Source: Marisa cornuarietis
Taxonomy: Eukaryota > Mollusca > Gastropoda > Architaenioglossa > Ampullariidae
NCBI GenBank assembly: GCA_004794655.1
Contig: SMMW01000622.1
Span: 13,991,157-14,055,156, forward strand
Reading direction: 5' to 3'
Length of the DNA stretch: 64,000 nucleotides
Shown here: piece by piece, positions 41,801 through 51,424 of the stretch
Numbering within the stretch: the stretch's first letter is position 1
Layout of the letters: each line of letters opens with the position of its first letter
Notes under the pieces: model-generated
Databases searched by the model: none
The model's input: only the letters and a program-made list of their open reading frames with translations
What the model was told of the DNA's origin: nothing
Position numbers and translations under genes: made by a program

Positions 41801-41805
41801 GGTGA
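26694..41805 (+). CDS. MGAT5: MGAT5: alpha-1,6-mannosylglycoprotein 6-beta-N-acetylglucosaminyltransferase (17 coding exons)
   Basis: This Golgi type II membrane enzyme adds a beta-1,6-linked GlcNAc from UDP-GlcNAc to the alpha-1,6 mannose arm of complex N-glycans (GT18 family, GT-B fold). I assembled 17 exons by eye. All introns are GT-AG and all phases agree, giving about 754 residues against 741 in human. A cytoplasmic tail of about 20 residues is followed by a membrane anchor near 21-43, a stem with KEILKLSQEYVRALAQEN and DGPYAG, then WKSDPCYE, and the catalytic region from about 270. The block GGPLGELVQWSD (about 301-312) is intact; its Glu near 306 lines up with the glutamate proposed as catalytic base in human (E297). 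RILDSFGTEP and LGFPYEGPAPLEAIANG are also near-identical to vertebrate enzymes. The ATG at 26694 was chosen because it has G at -3 and +4 and precedes the anchor. Paralogue MGAT5B is possible but the fit to MGAT5 looks better. Confidence 0.97.
28699..28798 (+). CDS. MGAT5: MGAT5 exon 2
   Basis: Phase 0 in, phase 1 out. Encodes the stem coiled segment KEILKLSQEYVRALAQEN and VDGPYAG, strongly conserved with vertebrate MGAT5. Acceptor TTTTTTGCAG, donor GTAAGA. Confidence 0.95.
29791..29940 (+). CDS. MGAT5: MGAT5 exon 3
   Basis: Phase 1 in, phase 1 out. Contains DLKKTIAVLLENILVRLERL, matching the vertebrate stem, and an Asn-Ile-Thr glycosylation sequon. Acceptor TATTTTTCAG, donor GTAACT. Confidence 0.95.
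30268..30350 (+). CDS. MGAT5: MGAT5 exon 4
   Basis: Phase 1 in, phase 0 out. Encodes DLISGKNEKC and PHCLNKIE, with the two cysteines expected at the start of the luminal N-terminal domain. Confidence 0.93.
30860..30949 (+). CDS. MGAT5: MGAT5 exon 5
   Basis: Phase 0 on both sides. Encodes WMRTMWKSDPCYEAHGVDG and CSFIMYLSE, a block nearly identical to the vertebrate enzyme. Confidence 0.96.
31086..31236 (-). repeat. tRNA-derived SINE in MGAT5 intron 5
   Basis: Read on the minus strand, it starts GGTAGTGTAATGGTTAAAAC (A-box-like). About 40 bp on it has GGTTCAGATC (B-box-like), then a body ending near TTTTCTCCAGGTATGG. The spacing suits an RNA polymerase III promoter from a tRNA-derived SINE. 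Intronic and antisense to MGAT5. Confidence 0.7.
31630..31701 (+). CDS. MGAT5: MGAT5 exon 6
   Basis: Phase 0 on both sides, 24 codons. VEGWCPRKGW corresponds to vertebrate VENWCPHLPW. The rest is variable. Donor GTAAGC. Confidence 0.9.
31848..32018 (+). CDS. MGAT5: MGAT5 exon 7
   Basis: Phase 0 on both sides, 57 codons. Contains WIRMRITRLWDKWVNGMQNL and a basic stretch before the catalytic domain. In vertebrates this region includes a basic segment linked to activity of a secreted form; here it is shorter (SKRTKHK). Confidence 0.94.
32612..32678 (+). CDS. MGAT5: MGAT5 exon 8
   Basis: Phase 0 in, phase 1 out. Encodes ILVHLGLLSKQSGWKFAE, the first strand of the catalytic domain. Confidence 0.96.
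32881..32983 (+). CDS. MGAT5: MGAT5 exon 9
   Basis: Phase 1 in, phase 2 out. Encodes GGPLGELVQWSDLISVLYIL, which includes the glutamate aligned with the human catalytic base. Confidence 0.97.
33175..33342. repeat. Fold-back element, family 1, copy B (MGAT5 intron 9)
   Basis: Arms 33175-33210 and 33310-33342 are inverted copies sharing AACATCACCATGCNCAGAAAG. Similarity to the copy at 3241-3379 continues on the right side past the arm, to about 33425 (TTGCATTAAGCTTTACCCAG here, TTGCACTTGGCTTTATCCAG there). Confidence 0.65.
33664..33855 (+). repeat. tRNA-derived SINE in MGAT5 intron 9
   Basis: Begins GCTTTGGTGGCGCAGGGGTT (A-box-like), with a B-box-like GTGTTCAGCTCTCG about 45 bp on. It ends TGTAAAACACCATTTCCCCC. 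The layout matches a tRNA-headed SINE of a kind I associate with molluscan genomes. It lies between exons 9 and 10 and does not touch splice sites. Confidence 0.7.
34269..34403 (+). CDS. MGAT5: MGAT5 exon 10
   Basis: Phase 2 in, phase 2 out. Encodes TIIYTDIVGLIQFKK, conserved. The preceding intron carries fold-back and SINE repeats. Confidence 0.95.
36021..36154 (+). CDS. MGAT5: MGAT5 exon 11
   Basis: Phase 2 in, phase 1 out. Encodes CLFRILDSFGTEPAYNH and LNLRQFFTMF, matching the vertebrate RVLDSFGTEPEFNH block. Confidence 0.96.
36921..37045 (+). CDS. MGAT5: MGAT5 exon 12
   Basis: Phase 1 in, phase 0 out. Encodes HSPDNSFMGFVVEHHLN and LVYGKN, close to vertebrate HTPDNSFLGFVVEQHLN. Confidence 0.97.
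37372..37527 (+). CDS. MGAT5: MGAT5 exon 13
   Basis: Phase 0 on both sides, 52 codons. Encodes YLDVIQEYLEIHGTVY and IPSYVVNHGILAGSDLHTLL. Confidence 0.97.
37713..37859 (+). CDS. MGAT5: MGAT5 exon 14
   Basis: Phase 0 on both sides, 49 codons. Encodes the donor-binding GT-B signature VGLGFPYEGPAPLEAIANG followed by FLNPRFNPPHSSRNTKFF. Confidence 0.98.
38385..38504 (+). CDS. MGAT5: MGAT5 exon 15
   Basis: Phase 0 on both sides, 40 codons. Encodes TSQHPYAEVFIGKPHVYTID and an acidic helix. Confidence 0.97.
38731..38914 (+). CDS. MGAT5: MGAT5 exon 16
   Basis: Phase 0 in, phase 1 out. Encodes YTPYEYTEEGMLQRMSAYI, WPPSSA and a Cys-containing segment (GLSCSQAC) matching vertebrate GQSCKQVC. The following 2.6-kb intron contains the antisense LINE. 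Confidence 0.95.
39434..39583 (+). repeat. tRNA-derived SINE ending in (GAT)n, MGAT5 intron 16
   Basis: The A-box-like TAGCCAAGTGGTTAGAGTGC and B-box-like GGTTCAATACC are about 40 bp apart, followed by a body and a (GAT)n tail at 39558-39583. The tail directly adjoins the 3' end of the minus-strand LINE, so the two retroelements meet tail to tail at the microsatellite. Confidence 0.65.
39558..41170 (-). mobile_element. CR1/L2-like LINE, 5'-truncated, in MGAT5 intron 16
   Basis: The minus-strand element ends in a 3' UTR of about 200 bp and an (ATC)n tail, and keeps only the reverse transcriptase half of its second open frame. The endonuclease and first open frame are absent, which is the usual outcome of incomplete target-primed reverse transcription. 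It lies antisense to MGAT5 between exons 16 and 17 and leaves the splice sites intact. Its upstream edge abuts a SINE-like tail at 41172-41275. Confidence 0.9.
39774..41159 (-). CDS. LINE reverse transcriptase (C-terminal part of ORF2, open frame)
   Basis: 461 codons without a stop on the minus strand. The reverse transcriptase motifs are in order: NYRPVSNLSYISKLLERVV, then LVLLDLSSAFDTINH (motif A, catalytic Asp), GVPQGSVLGPLLF (motif B), FADDTQI (motif C, Asp-Asp pair) and LKLNDDKTEALL. The C-terminus includes LHWLPVKKRI and FRKRLKTHLFI before TAA. These are typical of CR1/L2/Rex-type LINEs of the Jockey superfamily. The start given is a non-ATG codon at the edge of the open frame; the frame continues a little upstream (ALHEDGAYLLSLV), so this is a truncated ORF2 and not a gene with its own start. 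The intact frame argues for a recent insertion. It is unlikely to be expressed as a functional element without endonuclease. Confidence 0.9.
   Translation of the reverse strand: MKPLLKKANLDPSDCKNYRPVSNLSYISKLLERVVAEQLMTHFITYGCLDKFQSAYRPGFSTETALLRVTNDILCSVNSGNLVLLVLLDLSSAFDTINHRLLLQRLSSEAGIQGAALQWIDSYLADRSQRVIVGSASSEAVPLVCGVPQGSVLGPLLFSVYSSQLGWVIERFQMGRQFFADDTQILHSFLPDPAVARSALQRLESCCVAVKAWMTRNRLKLNDDKTEALLCGPRARREQIDISAVQVGDSSIAFADCVRDLGLFIDAELSMCNHFSSVVAKSYYFLRTLGRLRPMLTQAAANSLAVTTIISRLDYCNSALWGTPGAQLDRLQRVQNTAARIVTRAKWSTEHITPILQSLHWLPVKKRIDHKVLSIAQSCMYKTAPDYLQEVVPPYQPSRGLRSGSQSRFCLPAVEDTNKKRTGARAFKNAAPKLWNALPSSLSTISSPTTFRKRLKTHLFI
41172..41275 (+). repeat. SINE-like tail fragment
   Basis: Blocks GGCACCATCCTCATGTAAAG, CTGGCCCTGAG, CCCCCTAACGGCC and GGTTAGGGGATCACCTTTAC match in order the fragment at 16317-16530. 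It joins the truncated 5' side of the LINE in the same intron. Confidence 0.55.
41546..41805 (+). CDS. MGAT5: MGAT5 exon 17 (terminal coding exon)
   Basis: Phase 1 in. Encodes DLICEPTHFLE near the start and ends CPCRTYIPGQYALCVGCER then TGA, matching the Cys-rich vertebrate C-terminus. The 3' part of this exon (from 41635) is the first unit of a three-copy 205-bp tandem repeat that runs past the stop codon. Confidence 0.95.
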
Positions 41806-42249
41806 TATCTCTTACGGTAAGTGTAAGAAGAATACTGTGTCAGCAAATATATACTACCCTGCGTTCAATGCTGAAACTGGAGCATGTATTGCTCAGGAAG
41901 ACGAAGCACTATTCAGTTGTGTTGGAGGTAAAGATAAAATTCAGCGCATCTGCCCTTGTCGAACTTACATCTCAGGACAGTATGCCTTATGTGTGGGATG
42001 TGAGAGGTGATATCTCTTACGGTAAGTGTAAGAAGAATACTGTGTCAGCAAATATATACTACCCTGCGTTCAATGCTGAAACTGGAGCATGTATTGCTCA
42101 GGAAGACGAAGCACTATTCAGTTGTGTTGGAGGTAAAGATAAAATTCAGCGCATCTGCCCTTGTCGAACTTACATCCCAGGACAGTATGCCTTATGTGTG
42201 GGATGTGAGAGGTGATATCTCTTACGGTAAGTGTAAGAAGAATACTGTC
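41635..42249 (+). repeat. Three tandem 205-bp copies of the end of MGAT5 exon 17
   Basis: Units at 41635-41839, 41840-42044 and 42045-42249. Each carries the last 57 coding codons or so of MGAT5, the TGA stop and about 34 bp beyond, including GGTAAGTG, which resembles a strong splice donor. Units 2 and 3 differ from each other at about one position and from unit 1 at two to three. Since 205 is not a multiple of three, each unit is in a different frame from the last, and the first stop ends the normal protein. Units 2 and 3 are therefore 3' UTR unless alternative splicing or frameshifting uses them. A collapsed or expanded assembly artefact cannot be excluded. Confidence 0.95.
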
Positions 42250-45200
42250 GTGGTTCAATAACTTACTTTGAAGGAATGCAGATAGTGGCCCTTGGACCTT
42301 AATAGGTCATTCTTTTGTGCAGCCATATTCAACATGTTTAAGACACAGCCAAAGGAGATAGCATATGCTAACTTTTGTTCCAAAGAGATTAACTCATCCA
42401 GTCATTTGAATGTGCTTCAATTTAGCTGAGAAAGTACATTTATCACTTTTTTTTTTTTTTTTGGTATTTAACAAGTTTGTGATCTTTGCTTGTTATGGGT
42501 AAACATTACACAGGAGATGGACTGTGCAATATATCATGAAATGTTTGAACTGTTTTTTGAATGAGGATAGTTTTTTTTAACTGTAATTGTTAAATTAATA
42601 TTGACCTTGTGCAAAGATAAATCACATTGTGCTTAGAAGACTGTATCTTCATCAAAATTGCTGCTTACATCCAGTAAATGCAGTTACCTAATTATTAATA
42701 TTATAAATGTGACTGTTGTTGTTGCCATCCATCTTCCAGAATTGTAAGTTGGTGCAGAGTGTTTTTAAGATGATGGCATGGTCTGTGAACAAGTTCTGTG
42801 CTGGATAAAGTCTTTCATGTTCTTGAATATTTGTAATCTTTGATGTTTTCAGATTTTTCTCTTTGCCTTATGTTCATATTCCCATTTGTTTTAGCATAGA
42901 CTTTACATGTCTCTGGTTTTGAGCAGACAAAGTGTCTCTGAAAAGCAGTGTGTGAATGTGTCAGTTAAAATGATCAAATGTGAATGAATTGTACTTCTTT
43001 GAAGAAGGATCCTCGCTATTAATATTCATCACCAGGGTATTAAAAGAGGTTTTTTGCTTTAGAATGAACTGCTTTCTTGTTGTATATGTTGTGCTCTTCA
43101 CAGCAAAATACTTTAATGGTGGCTTTTATCTCACAGTTGCCAATGACTCATGGATGAAAGAGGATGGTACTTGCTGTCTATTATTGTTGTAAAACCATTC
43201 TACTGACATGCATAGTGCACAAATTTGTACTACTGTGCAAATTTTCCCTACCTCATCAGTAGGCATTTTATAAGGCTGAAACACTCTGTTGAGCCCTAAT
43301 GCGAGGAAATTGTAATGATGCTGTTGCTGAATGAGCATGATGTCAGTTAATGTTAGCTTATCGGCCTTCTTCCCTATGCCTAATGTTTTTCGCTTCTTTT
43401 TTTTTTATATTTTGCTTAATTTGAATTACTTGACAGGTAACAAGGATCAAGAAGCAGTATTTTGTGCTGCTTGCAGACTGCCTTTTATTAACGTTTTTTT
43501 ATAGCCCCCTTCTGAAGTACCTTCTTAACTTTGAAGATTAAAAAAATAATTAAAGGGATTTTGACAATTTTGGCGAATGAAAAGATGTGGAATTTTCATT
43601 GATTTAAAGGCTTGAATCTATGCACATGTGTGTGTGTGTGTGTGTTTGTTCATACATGCGTTTTTTTTTTAACAATTGTAGGTATATGTATGTATGGTAA
43701 TAGAGAGTTAATTCCACTTTTGAATGCATATAGTTCCTTGCCTAGAGTAGTACATAGTTCTTGAGTACAATATTTTAAAAATAGTTGCAAGTTCAGCTGT
43801 TGACCAGCAGCTTACATGCATACTCTCTTGTAATTAGAATGTCAGCATGTCAGAATTTAGTTAAATTTAAGTGTGTTATTATCAAAAATTTGCTAAAACA
43901 TTTCTGAAATCAAGTCATGCATATGTATAATGAGCTTAATATTTCATGAGGTTCATTAAAAATTGAGAAACTAAGTTAGCTGTGATGATAGAAAGTTTTA
44001 TTACTTTTTTATTTTGAAACTTGTCTGTTGGTTCATTTTCTGATAGCCTTCAATCATATCCTTAGCCTTTCTTAACAGTTTATAAAATTGAGATTGACAT
44101 TTAATCATGATAACTGCACCTACTGCTATTTAATTCCAATGTTTAAAAGTTATTCATCTTACATTTACATCAGCGCTTGCATGCCTCATTTCTTTTGGAT
44201 CATTCGACACAAAATCAGAATCATTATAGCAATGGATGTTGCATGTTTAAATGGAACTGGTCAATTCTGTAGTCTAGTTAGCATGCAGATGATATGCTCC
44301 CTGTCCCAAAAACTAGGTAATGATTATGCCTTTATTAATATCTTTCATCAGGTTATAAAATCTAAGCATACAATCTTATGTTTTGAGCATCAATACTGGC
44401 CTTGTAATACAACATTACCCTCTCCCCAGTGAAATTTGTACATACTTTCCATCTCTGTATCACCTTAGTGCTTGCACATTAGGCAGATGCCTAGTTCCTT
44501 TAGTTCATAGAACTACTTAAATGTGATCAGAAGAAGTTTGTTTTGAGTTCTCCACCATAGGAGAGAGATAGCTGTGTAGAAGAACAAGTCCTGAAGCTTC
44601 TTTCTGGGATTGATTTTTGCTGTCAAATGTATTTTAAGCTGATGAATGCAGGTTTGAATTATGGTTTTGACAGAGATGTCAGTGTGATGTTTTTTTACCT
44701 TGACATATTGTGCAGGTTGACCAGCTAGAAACCAGCTCTAGAAATCGTTCCATTTCTAGAAAGATTTGTTCAGCACTCTAGTCTCCCTATTTGTTGAGCT
44801 AGTTTTTTCTCACATTTTTGCTTCAAGAGATTCCTTGCCTTCTTGATGGAAAGCATGGATTTTAATTAACTCCTCAATGTTACACTTCTTTAATGCTTGT
44901 TGGGTGGCAGCTTGTATAATAATCATCTAAAAGTCAGTCTCATAATAGCTAGGTTTCAAGAACAGACCTTACCAAGTTCAAATGTAGTCTGTGTGCTGAT
45001 TCCTTTCTTAGGTCGAATGCTACCAACATCTGTTGCTGACTTTTCTACCTTAAAATTGGCATCTAAAGTTTTCCACCAAGTAAGCAAGTAAGCAAATGTA
45101 TGTGTATGTACAGTAATGGGCAAGTTTATAGAAATCTTGTCAGTGTTCTCAGTGAAGTCTATGCCAGAACTGCATGAAAACTACAAATTGCTCTGGGGGT

Positions 45201-47335
45201 ATTATTTGTCAGCATAATCAAAAGAAACTGTGATGATGACCAGTATACTAGAATATTAAATGCATCTCCTCAGCCATGTGACATACTGACAGTGTAAACC
45301 ACCTCTTTTAAAGATTTCATGTTTTTATAACCATGAACATTCTAAGACAACTTTTATAGAGATGGCAACAGTTATTAAATTTTTCCATTTTGTATGAAAA
45401 AAGAGTATAGGTTTGAAAGTGATCTTATCTGAAAAATACACTAACTACTTTTATATGTGAAAAAGGTGTATGCCATTTATAAATCTTCTTATCTTCACAG
45501 TTTTATAGGTTTTGTCAGACTTCTAGCATTAAATCTATTTATTTCTAGTATATAAATTTATTAATTTATTATTCTTGATGCATGAACACTAAATTTTGAC
45601 TTTTTTTGTTTGGTAAAACATATTGAGATTTCAGGGTCATAAATGAACGTGGAAATATTGTAGACATTTTTCCTTAAACTTTTCATAGTTGCCTCAGGGA
45701 TCTTCTCTCTGCCCACTTCGCTTATTTTACTGCAGCTTCTTTTTTCCTCCACTCTCTCTTGTTTTTGGTCATTTGTTTTCCTCATTGTCCCAATTCCATC
45801 TTCATTCCATCATTTTGGGCTGTGCATAATTAAAAAAAAAAGAATTCTTTGATACTAACATAGCATGTGTGCAATGATTCCTAAGCCCATTCCTTGTTAA
45901 CCTTTATTGACTATGATGCTACACACACATGCATGCATATACACATTCGAAAATGCAGACTTTCATTGTACATGTGTAGTCCTTACTGATAAATATTTTT
46001 TAAAATGACTCCAGAAATCAAAACTTACAGATTTTTTCATCTTATCTGGAAGCAAAGTTTTTTTCTGTAAAATTTTGACGTGCATTTTATGTAATTTTCA
46101 TATGCATTCATGAGAATTTCTAGCCTTTCTTCTTTTTGAAATACATTTTTGTGGTGTGTGTCAGAGTAATGTTGGTGCAGTGGGCTATGTCATTGCTGCA
46201 GACACTTGTACATATTCTATACATAGTGTGCTTTTTATTGTTTTGTAACTCTGAAAATCACGATTGTAATTAGCCCCATCTCCATCATAGCTAATATTTT
46301 TCCCACATCTTGATTGCATCTGGATGCATTCTTGATAAACTTCTGAGCAGATCACAAGGACATAATCTATTTCGGATGTAAATTATACACATTGGCACTG
46401 ACGAGTTTTCATGTTTGCCTCGTCCTTTATTAGATTTTTTCCTAAAAGAGTGCTGTTTTAATGCACCAGTATAATTTCCAGAATGTCCTTTATGTGTGGC
46501 CATTCACGGTATTGCTTTTGAAATGTGTCAGAATGCGTTCATTAGGGCAGCATGTGTTTTAGAATAAAAAATGTTTGTCATTTGTGAAATTGCAGAAAAT
46601 TCTGCACTTAAATTTGCAAGCTGTTATTGGTTTCTTACCTTTGTTGACCCTCTCAAATGTGAAAAATCAAAGTTAGAAGTAGAAAAGTTAGAGAAGTGAA
46701 TGTGGGGGAGGGGGGGCTTCATTAAAATTAGATATCAGCTTGCAGAAACTGCATAGAAATTATCAAAGAATTTACAAAAGACTTGGGTATGATCTGATAC
46801 AACAGATTTTTGGAATTTCTTCCAACTCAAAAGTACCTGTTTTCTGATAATTAAAAGCATTGCTCTCATTATAACTGTCTTAATAAATACTGTGGTCTTT
46901 TCATTTTTTTACATGTCTTTTTAATTATTTATTTTTCAGAATGCAAGTGCCATTTGTATCTAGAACAACAAAAGACGAATTTATAGTCATTGCACTGCAG
47001 GGTATTGACACTTTTGATCTTTAGAGTGTAAAGATTGCGACGGAATTTAGTCAACAGAGAGAATTAAAAGATACACGCTACTTGTCAACAGCCATGAATC
47101 TGTAACCTGCTGTCAAAAAAGAGGAAATTTGATTAGAACATTAAAACATTAGAACATTAAAACACAGATTATATGCTGTTCTTATGTTGGGAACTACATA
47201 TGGGGAGAAGCAGGAAGTCATCATATAGAGCAGTGTTTTCAAAAATAGAAAGGGAAGGTTATAATTAAAATCCACCTTAACAAGCCTCTGTACACTTGCC
47301 AGTCGAAGCAGCGTTTGAAAACCAATATATATATA
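42250..47335. other. MGAT5 3' UTR and gene-free AT-rich DNA
   Basis: No coding exon. The MGAT5 transcript must end somewhere here; ATTAAA at 43537 and at 43951 are candidate polyadenylation signals, and TATAAA-like A/T runs are frequent. Short (TG)n runs occur near 43626-43645. Open frames of 60-115 codons show no recognisable domain. Confidence 0.5.
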
Positions 47336-47512
47336 TGTAAAACATTTTAAACACACTTTTTTGGAAAATGTACTAAAAAGAGTGAAATAATATTTTCAGG
47401 TCTGGGGAGATAAAACATAAATATAAAACATAAAATATAAAAGTGTGAGGAGCACTCTTGGAACTTGGAACACTCCAGGGCCCCCTTACACTTTTATATC
47501 CTAAGTTATACA
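47336..47512. repeat. Repeat R2, copy A, with inverted tail
   Basis: 47336-47461 is similar to 51301-51424, both ending AAAATATAAAAGTGTGAGG then GCAC. Here it is followed by an inverted copy, CCCTTACACTTTTATAT at 47483-47499, so the end forms a hairpin with 47435-47450. Likely a degraded interspersed repeat. Confidence 0.5.
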
Positions 47513-48749
47513 TATTGAAGAAAATCCTGAGACTTGATTGTCATATGATAACTAGGTAATAGGGCTATAGTGTTCTTCTGCCTTATGCACGAGTCGTGCG
47601 AACGCGCTGTCAGACAGGCTAGCATAAGGTAGAATAGATAGCTTGGGAAACGAGTTAGCTTGAAAGGCAGTGTTACGGCAACAGCCGCCTTGTTGGTACC
47701 AGCCAGAGTAGTGGACAAAAGGACCAGGTATGCGTCACCGCTGTGTATCTCTTTGGGATCGGGGGAATGGATGGCCGCTTACGTCAGCACTAGCGCAGGA
47801 CCGAAGCGAGTAACGGCGGTTATCGCCGCAGGGGGTTCTTCCAAGAGAAGAGATCACAGGCCACGGTGCGGCCGTTAGGGCTACGGGTACCTAGTGTGGG
47901 ACAACAGTGCTTGTTGTTATTGTCACTGACTGGACAGTAGTGAATAGAGAGTCAGACATGATGACGCCGTAGTCAAATCGCGTCATTAGTAGGGGGAGTG
48001 AGGAGTAGAGTGGGCAGGGATAAAAATGACAAAATCATTTTACCCTTTTTAGTACACTTCAAATTACAGTGTTTTTTTAATTTTATACATTTTAGTCTTT
48101 TTTAATTTTGTTATCGATTTTTTTTCGTTTTACTTTGTGACTTTTTTTTTTTTTACTTTTTTCACAGACTTCTACGGTAACTTTATTCCCTTCTTATAGG
48201 CCAAAATAGGGGAGATAGCTATAGTTTACTAGTCGGTGAGCAGCAGCTATCTCCCCTATACTTGTGGACTGCTGAAAGTGGTCTATTGTCACTAGAAATG
48301 AATAAATGGTGAAAATTTCATACCTTTAGGATGAAGGAAAGTGTGTGAAAAATCGATTACATATTCCCGCTGGAGAGATAATAGAAGTTGTGATAGCTGG
48401 AGTTTTACACCAAAGAGTAAAACAAGACCAGAGGTGAGTGCTGCAGATTTCTTGTCTGCATCAGTGTGCAATCGGCGTGTCGCCACTCCATAAGGCCTTT
48501 TAGGCAAATGTTTGAAATCCCCTCATAAGTCTAGATCAGATCTGGTAGGCGTGCAAATAAGTATCCGTGTGCGCATGATGAACGCCTGCAATTGACAGAC
48601 TTACTTTTTTGACAAAAAGTAGTTTTTATTATTATTTATAATTAAGACGGAGATACTGATCGTTACGAATGGTAAAGCAGCTGGATAAAAGCAGCGGCCG
48701 ACAAGGCCTGGTTTGAGTGGGGGTTGGGAAGTCCTGCAGAGAACATAAA
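47513..48749. other. Gene-free stretch with a GC-richer block and a hairpin
   Basis: 47640-47900 is GC-richer than its neighbours and has a 72-codon open frame (SLGSGEWMAAYVSTS) whose family I do not recognise; it may be the remnant of a retroelement. T-rich runs occupy 48060-48165. Confidence 0.45.
48206..48259. repeat. Perfect 15-bp inverted repeat
   Basis: ATAGGGGAGATAGCT at 48206-48220 and its exact reverse complement at 48245-48259 are separated by 24 bp. The GGGGAGATA motif recurs in other repeats of this window (about 1271 and 63544), so it is probably a transposon terminus and not a regulatory hairpin. Confidence 0.8.
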
Positions 48750-49733
48750 TTTTACTCTGTGAACAGAAACTTCATTTCGTCTAAGTTCATAAACATTATC
48801 CAGGGATTGTGCGAACTCACTAAACCTTTTGTGATGAAGACTGGCGTAAGACAGGGTTGAATATTATCGCCGACAATCCTACTGATGGTCATAGACTGGA
48901 TTATGCGTAAGACAAGCCAAGACAACAACACCGGTATCCAGTGGACCTTCACCAAACAGCTAGAGGACCTGGACTTTGCAGATGACATTTGTCTCCTGTC
49001 TCATCAGCAGCAGCACGCACAAACCAAACTGAGTGAGCTGTCAGAGGAAGCAGAGAAGACCGGCTTAATGATCAACAGAAAGAAGACTGAAGTGATGAAA
49101 ATCAACAACAAGCAGGAACTTCCAATCCATCTTCAGGGAGAGAACATCCTGGAAACAGACCACTTCACATATCTGGGGAGCATCGTCAGCAAGGATGGTG
49201 GAGCTGACGACGACATCAGAAGCCGCATAAACAAGGCCAGGCATGCTTTTAACACCCTACACACCATCTGGAACTCCCGAGCGTTATCCCTCAAGTAAGA
49301 CCCGCATCCTCAACACTAATGTGAAGGCAGTCCTACTGTATGGCTCTGAAACCTGGAGAGTGACAAACACCATCAACAAAAAGCTCCAGACCTTTACCAG
49401 CCGATGCGTTCGCCATATCCTGGGAATAAGATCTCAAATAGCAGCCTGTGGAAAAGAACTAACCAGAATGCCAATAGTCAAGACATCAAAAAGTGGGGAT
49501 GGATAGGACACACCCTGCGCAAACCATCTGACACCATTGCCAGGCAGGCACTTGACTGGAACCCTCAGGGGAAGAGGAGAGTTGTGAGGCCAAAGCAGAC
49601 TTGGAGAAGATCATGCAGTAGAAAGCGAGGCAAAGAATGCCGAAACCACATGGGTGGGGAAGGTGGCTGCCCAAAACCGGGTCCGCTGGCGAGGTGTTGT
49701 TGCGGCCCTATGCTCCTCGAGGAGTAACAAGGA

Positions 49734-49760
<27 letters not shown>
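48750..49760 (+). pseudogene. Decayed LINE: reverse transcriptase end, C-terminal domain and (GAT)n tail
   Basis: From about 48830 the plus strand reads KTGVRQG, then a stop where the family has Cys, then ILSPTILLMVIDWIMRKT. Next come FADDICLLSH (motif C), GLMINRKKTEVM, FTYLGSIVSKDGG and DIRSRINKARHAF. The frame breaks near 49300 and continues in another as [11 protein letters not shown] and [11 protein letters not shown]. It then returns as [20 protein letters not shown] and, after another break, [17 protein letters not shown]. This is the C-terminal layout of RTE/Nimb-like molluscan LINEs. The 5' part is missing and there are at least three frame breaks plus a stop, so it is inactive. The (GAT)n run at 49735-49760 is its likely 3' tail. 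Confidence 0.85.
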
Positions 49761-49765
<5 letters not shown>

Positions 49766-49769
49766 CAGA

Positions 49770-50409
49770 AACTTCAAAAAGGATTACAGGGAAAAAACAT
49801 CTAAGTATTAGCAGTCTAATTTCTTTAAGTGTCTTACAGGATCTATTCCTTTCAGAATTGCTTTTCCTCCTTTTATGATCCCAAAGGTCACAAGAATTGT
49901 TATTTAAAAAAAATTAAACTATAAGACTATAGGGAACTGAAGAACTATTGGTGAAAACAAGAAGGCGAAGGTTTCTATGGCAAAATATTTATGCGCATGT
50001 CACGGCATGTGTTAGTGTTACGTACAGCGTTTGAGCTGCTCATGAATGTTGAAAAAAAGACAAAACTAAAACAGACCATTACCACTTCGAACCTGTCAAT
50101 CATTTGTTCTTGCGCTGTATGGCTTAAATGGTACCAGCTTAGCATGGCCGACTAGTTTATCAGACACAACATTCAACTTTCGTCAATATTAATGAGACTG
50201 GTGCCGTGCACTACATGTTGTCATTAGTATGAGTGATTTCGAACACTCCCTGAAACATTAACAATCACGTTAATCTTTATTTCTGAATCGAAATGCAATA
50301 ACAATTTTGGTCCCTAGGGCAACGATCTGGTCGTTTGTGCGGATGTCCTTCTCGTGCAAATCAATGATACTGAAATAATACTACGAGTGGAGGTGGGTCA
50401 TAATGTGAA
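49770..50409. other. Gene-free stretch
   Basis: No supported feature between the LINE tail and repeat R3. Confidence 0.5.
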
Positions 50410-50665
50410 GTTTCCTGTGTAAACAGCGGTGACTGCGTCGAGCAGAGCGCCCCTAGCGACCTAGCTGATCCTTTGATTCAGGGGAGCTAATTACATCTTG
50501 TTTGTGTCGTCTAGTAACACGTAGTCCAACAATGCGCGCACCATGATAGTGATTTTGTGATTGTATTTTTCTGGTGTGTATATATTATCTCTCTTTTTCT
50601 TTATAAACACTAGCAAACAACAGGCAATAGGCCTACATCAGTAGGCATTCAGAGAATGTTTACAT
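50410..50665 (+). repeat. Interspersed repeat R3, copy A
   Basis: Aligns by eye with 63480-63745. Shared blocks include TAAACACTNGCAA, ACATCAGTAG and AGAGAATGTTTACA in the same order and spacing. The family is unknown; no tRNA head was found. Confidence 0.6.
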
Positions 50666-51300
50666 TGATTAAAACAATAATACTCTGTATTTGATTTTAT
50701 CGTCTGTGCGTCTGTCATTCCTCATGGGAATCACAGGACATTAAGCTCCTACAAGCTTAAGCGAACAATCCATAAATGTTCAAAACAAACATTTATTTCT
50801 ACACCAGCACTCTTTTCATTTTCCAATAATTATAGGTGCACAAAAATATGCACAAAACACTCTATTGTGCTGGGCGCTGCTAGTAGATCTGACTCTGGGT
50901 TTGTCTTTTCTTGCATCAAACAATTTTTCTGTGTGATACGATTTGGACATAGCTGCCTCATAAAGACACAGTCGTAACTTACATCGTCAATACTCACGAA
51001 GGATCTCGGTGTTCATTAGCATAAATGATTCACAGACGTCCAGCATGTCCTGAAATCACGGACTTGTATAAGAAGTACAGCAATGAAATCATGCCCTTCC
51101 CCCCGCCCCCCTAATTCAAGAGAAATGACAGATCGAGAAAAGCCCAGCTAATGGATGTGTGCTATATTAAAAGTCAGGAAATCGTAACTAAGGATTTAAC
51201 AAAACTAACGGCCATTATCAAGTCCAGACCTCTAGTTCATATGCCAAATATATAGTTAGCTATGCACATCAATTTTATACATATATATATTAAATATAAC

Positions 51301-51424
51301 AAGTAAAAATGTTTGAAAACACTTTTATTTGAAATGCACTAAGAATGGTAAAATCATGTTTTCCTTGGGTCTCGGGATTTTCTTTAATACATATAAAATA
51401 TAAAAGTGTGAGGGGCACGCTTAG
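51301..51424. repeat. Repeat R2, copy B
   Basis: Related to 47336-47461; both contain ATAAAATATAAAAGTGTGAGG. It lacks the inverted tail seen in copy A. Confidence 0.5.
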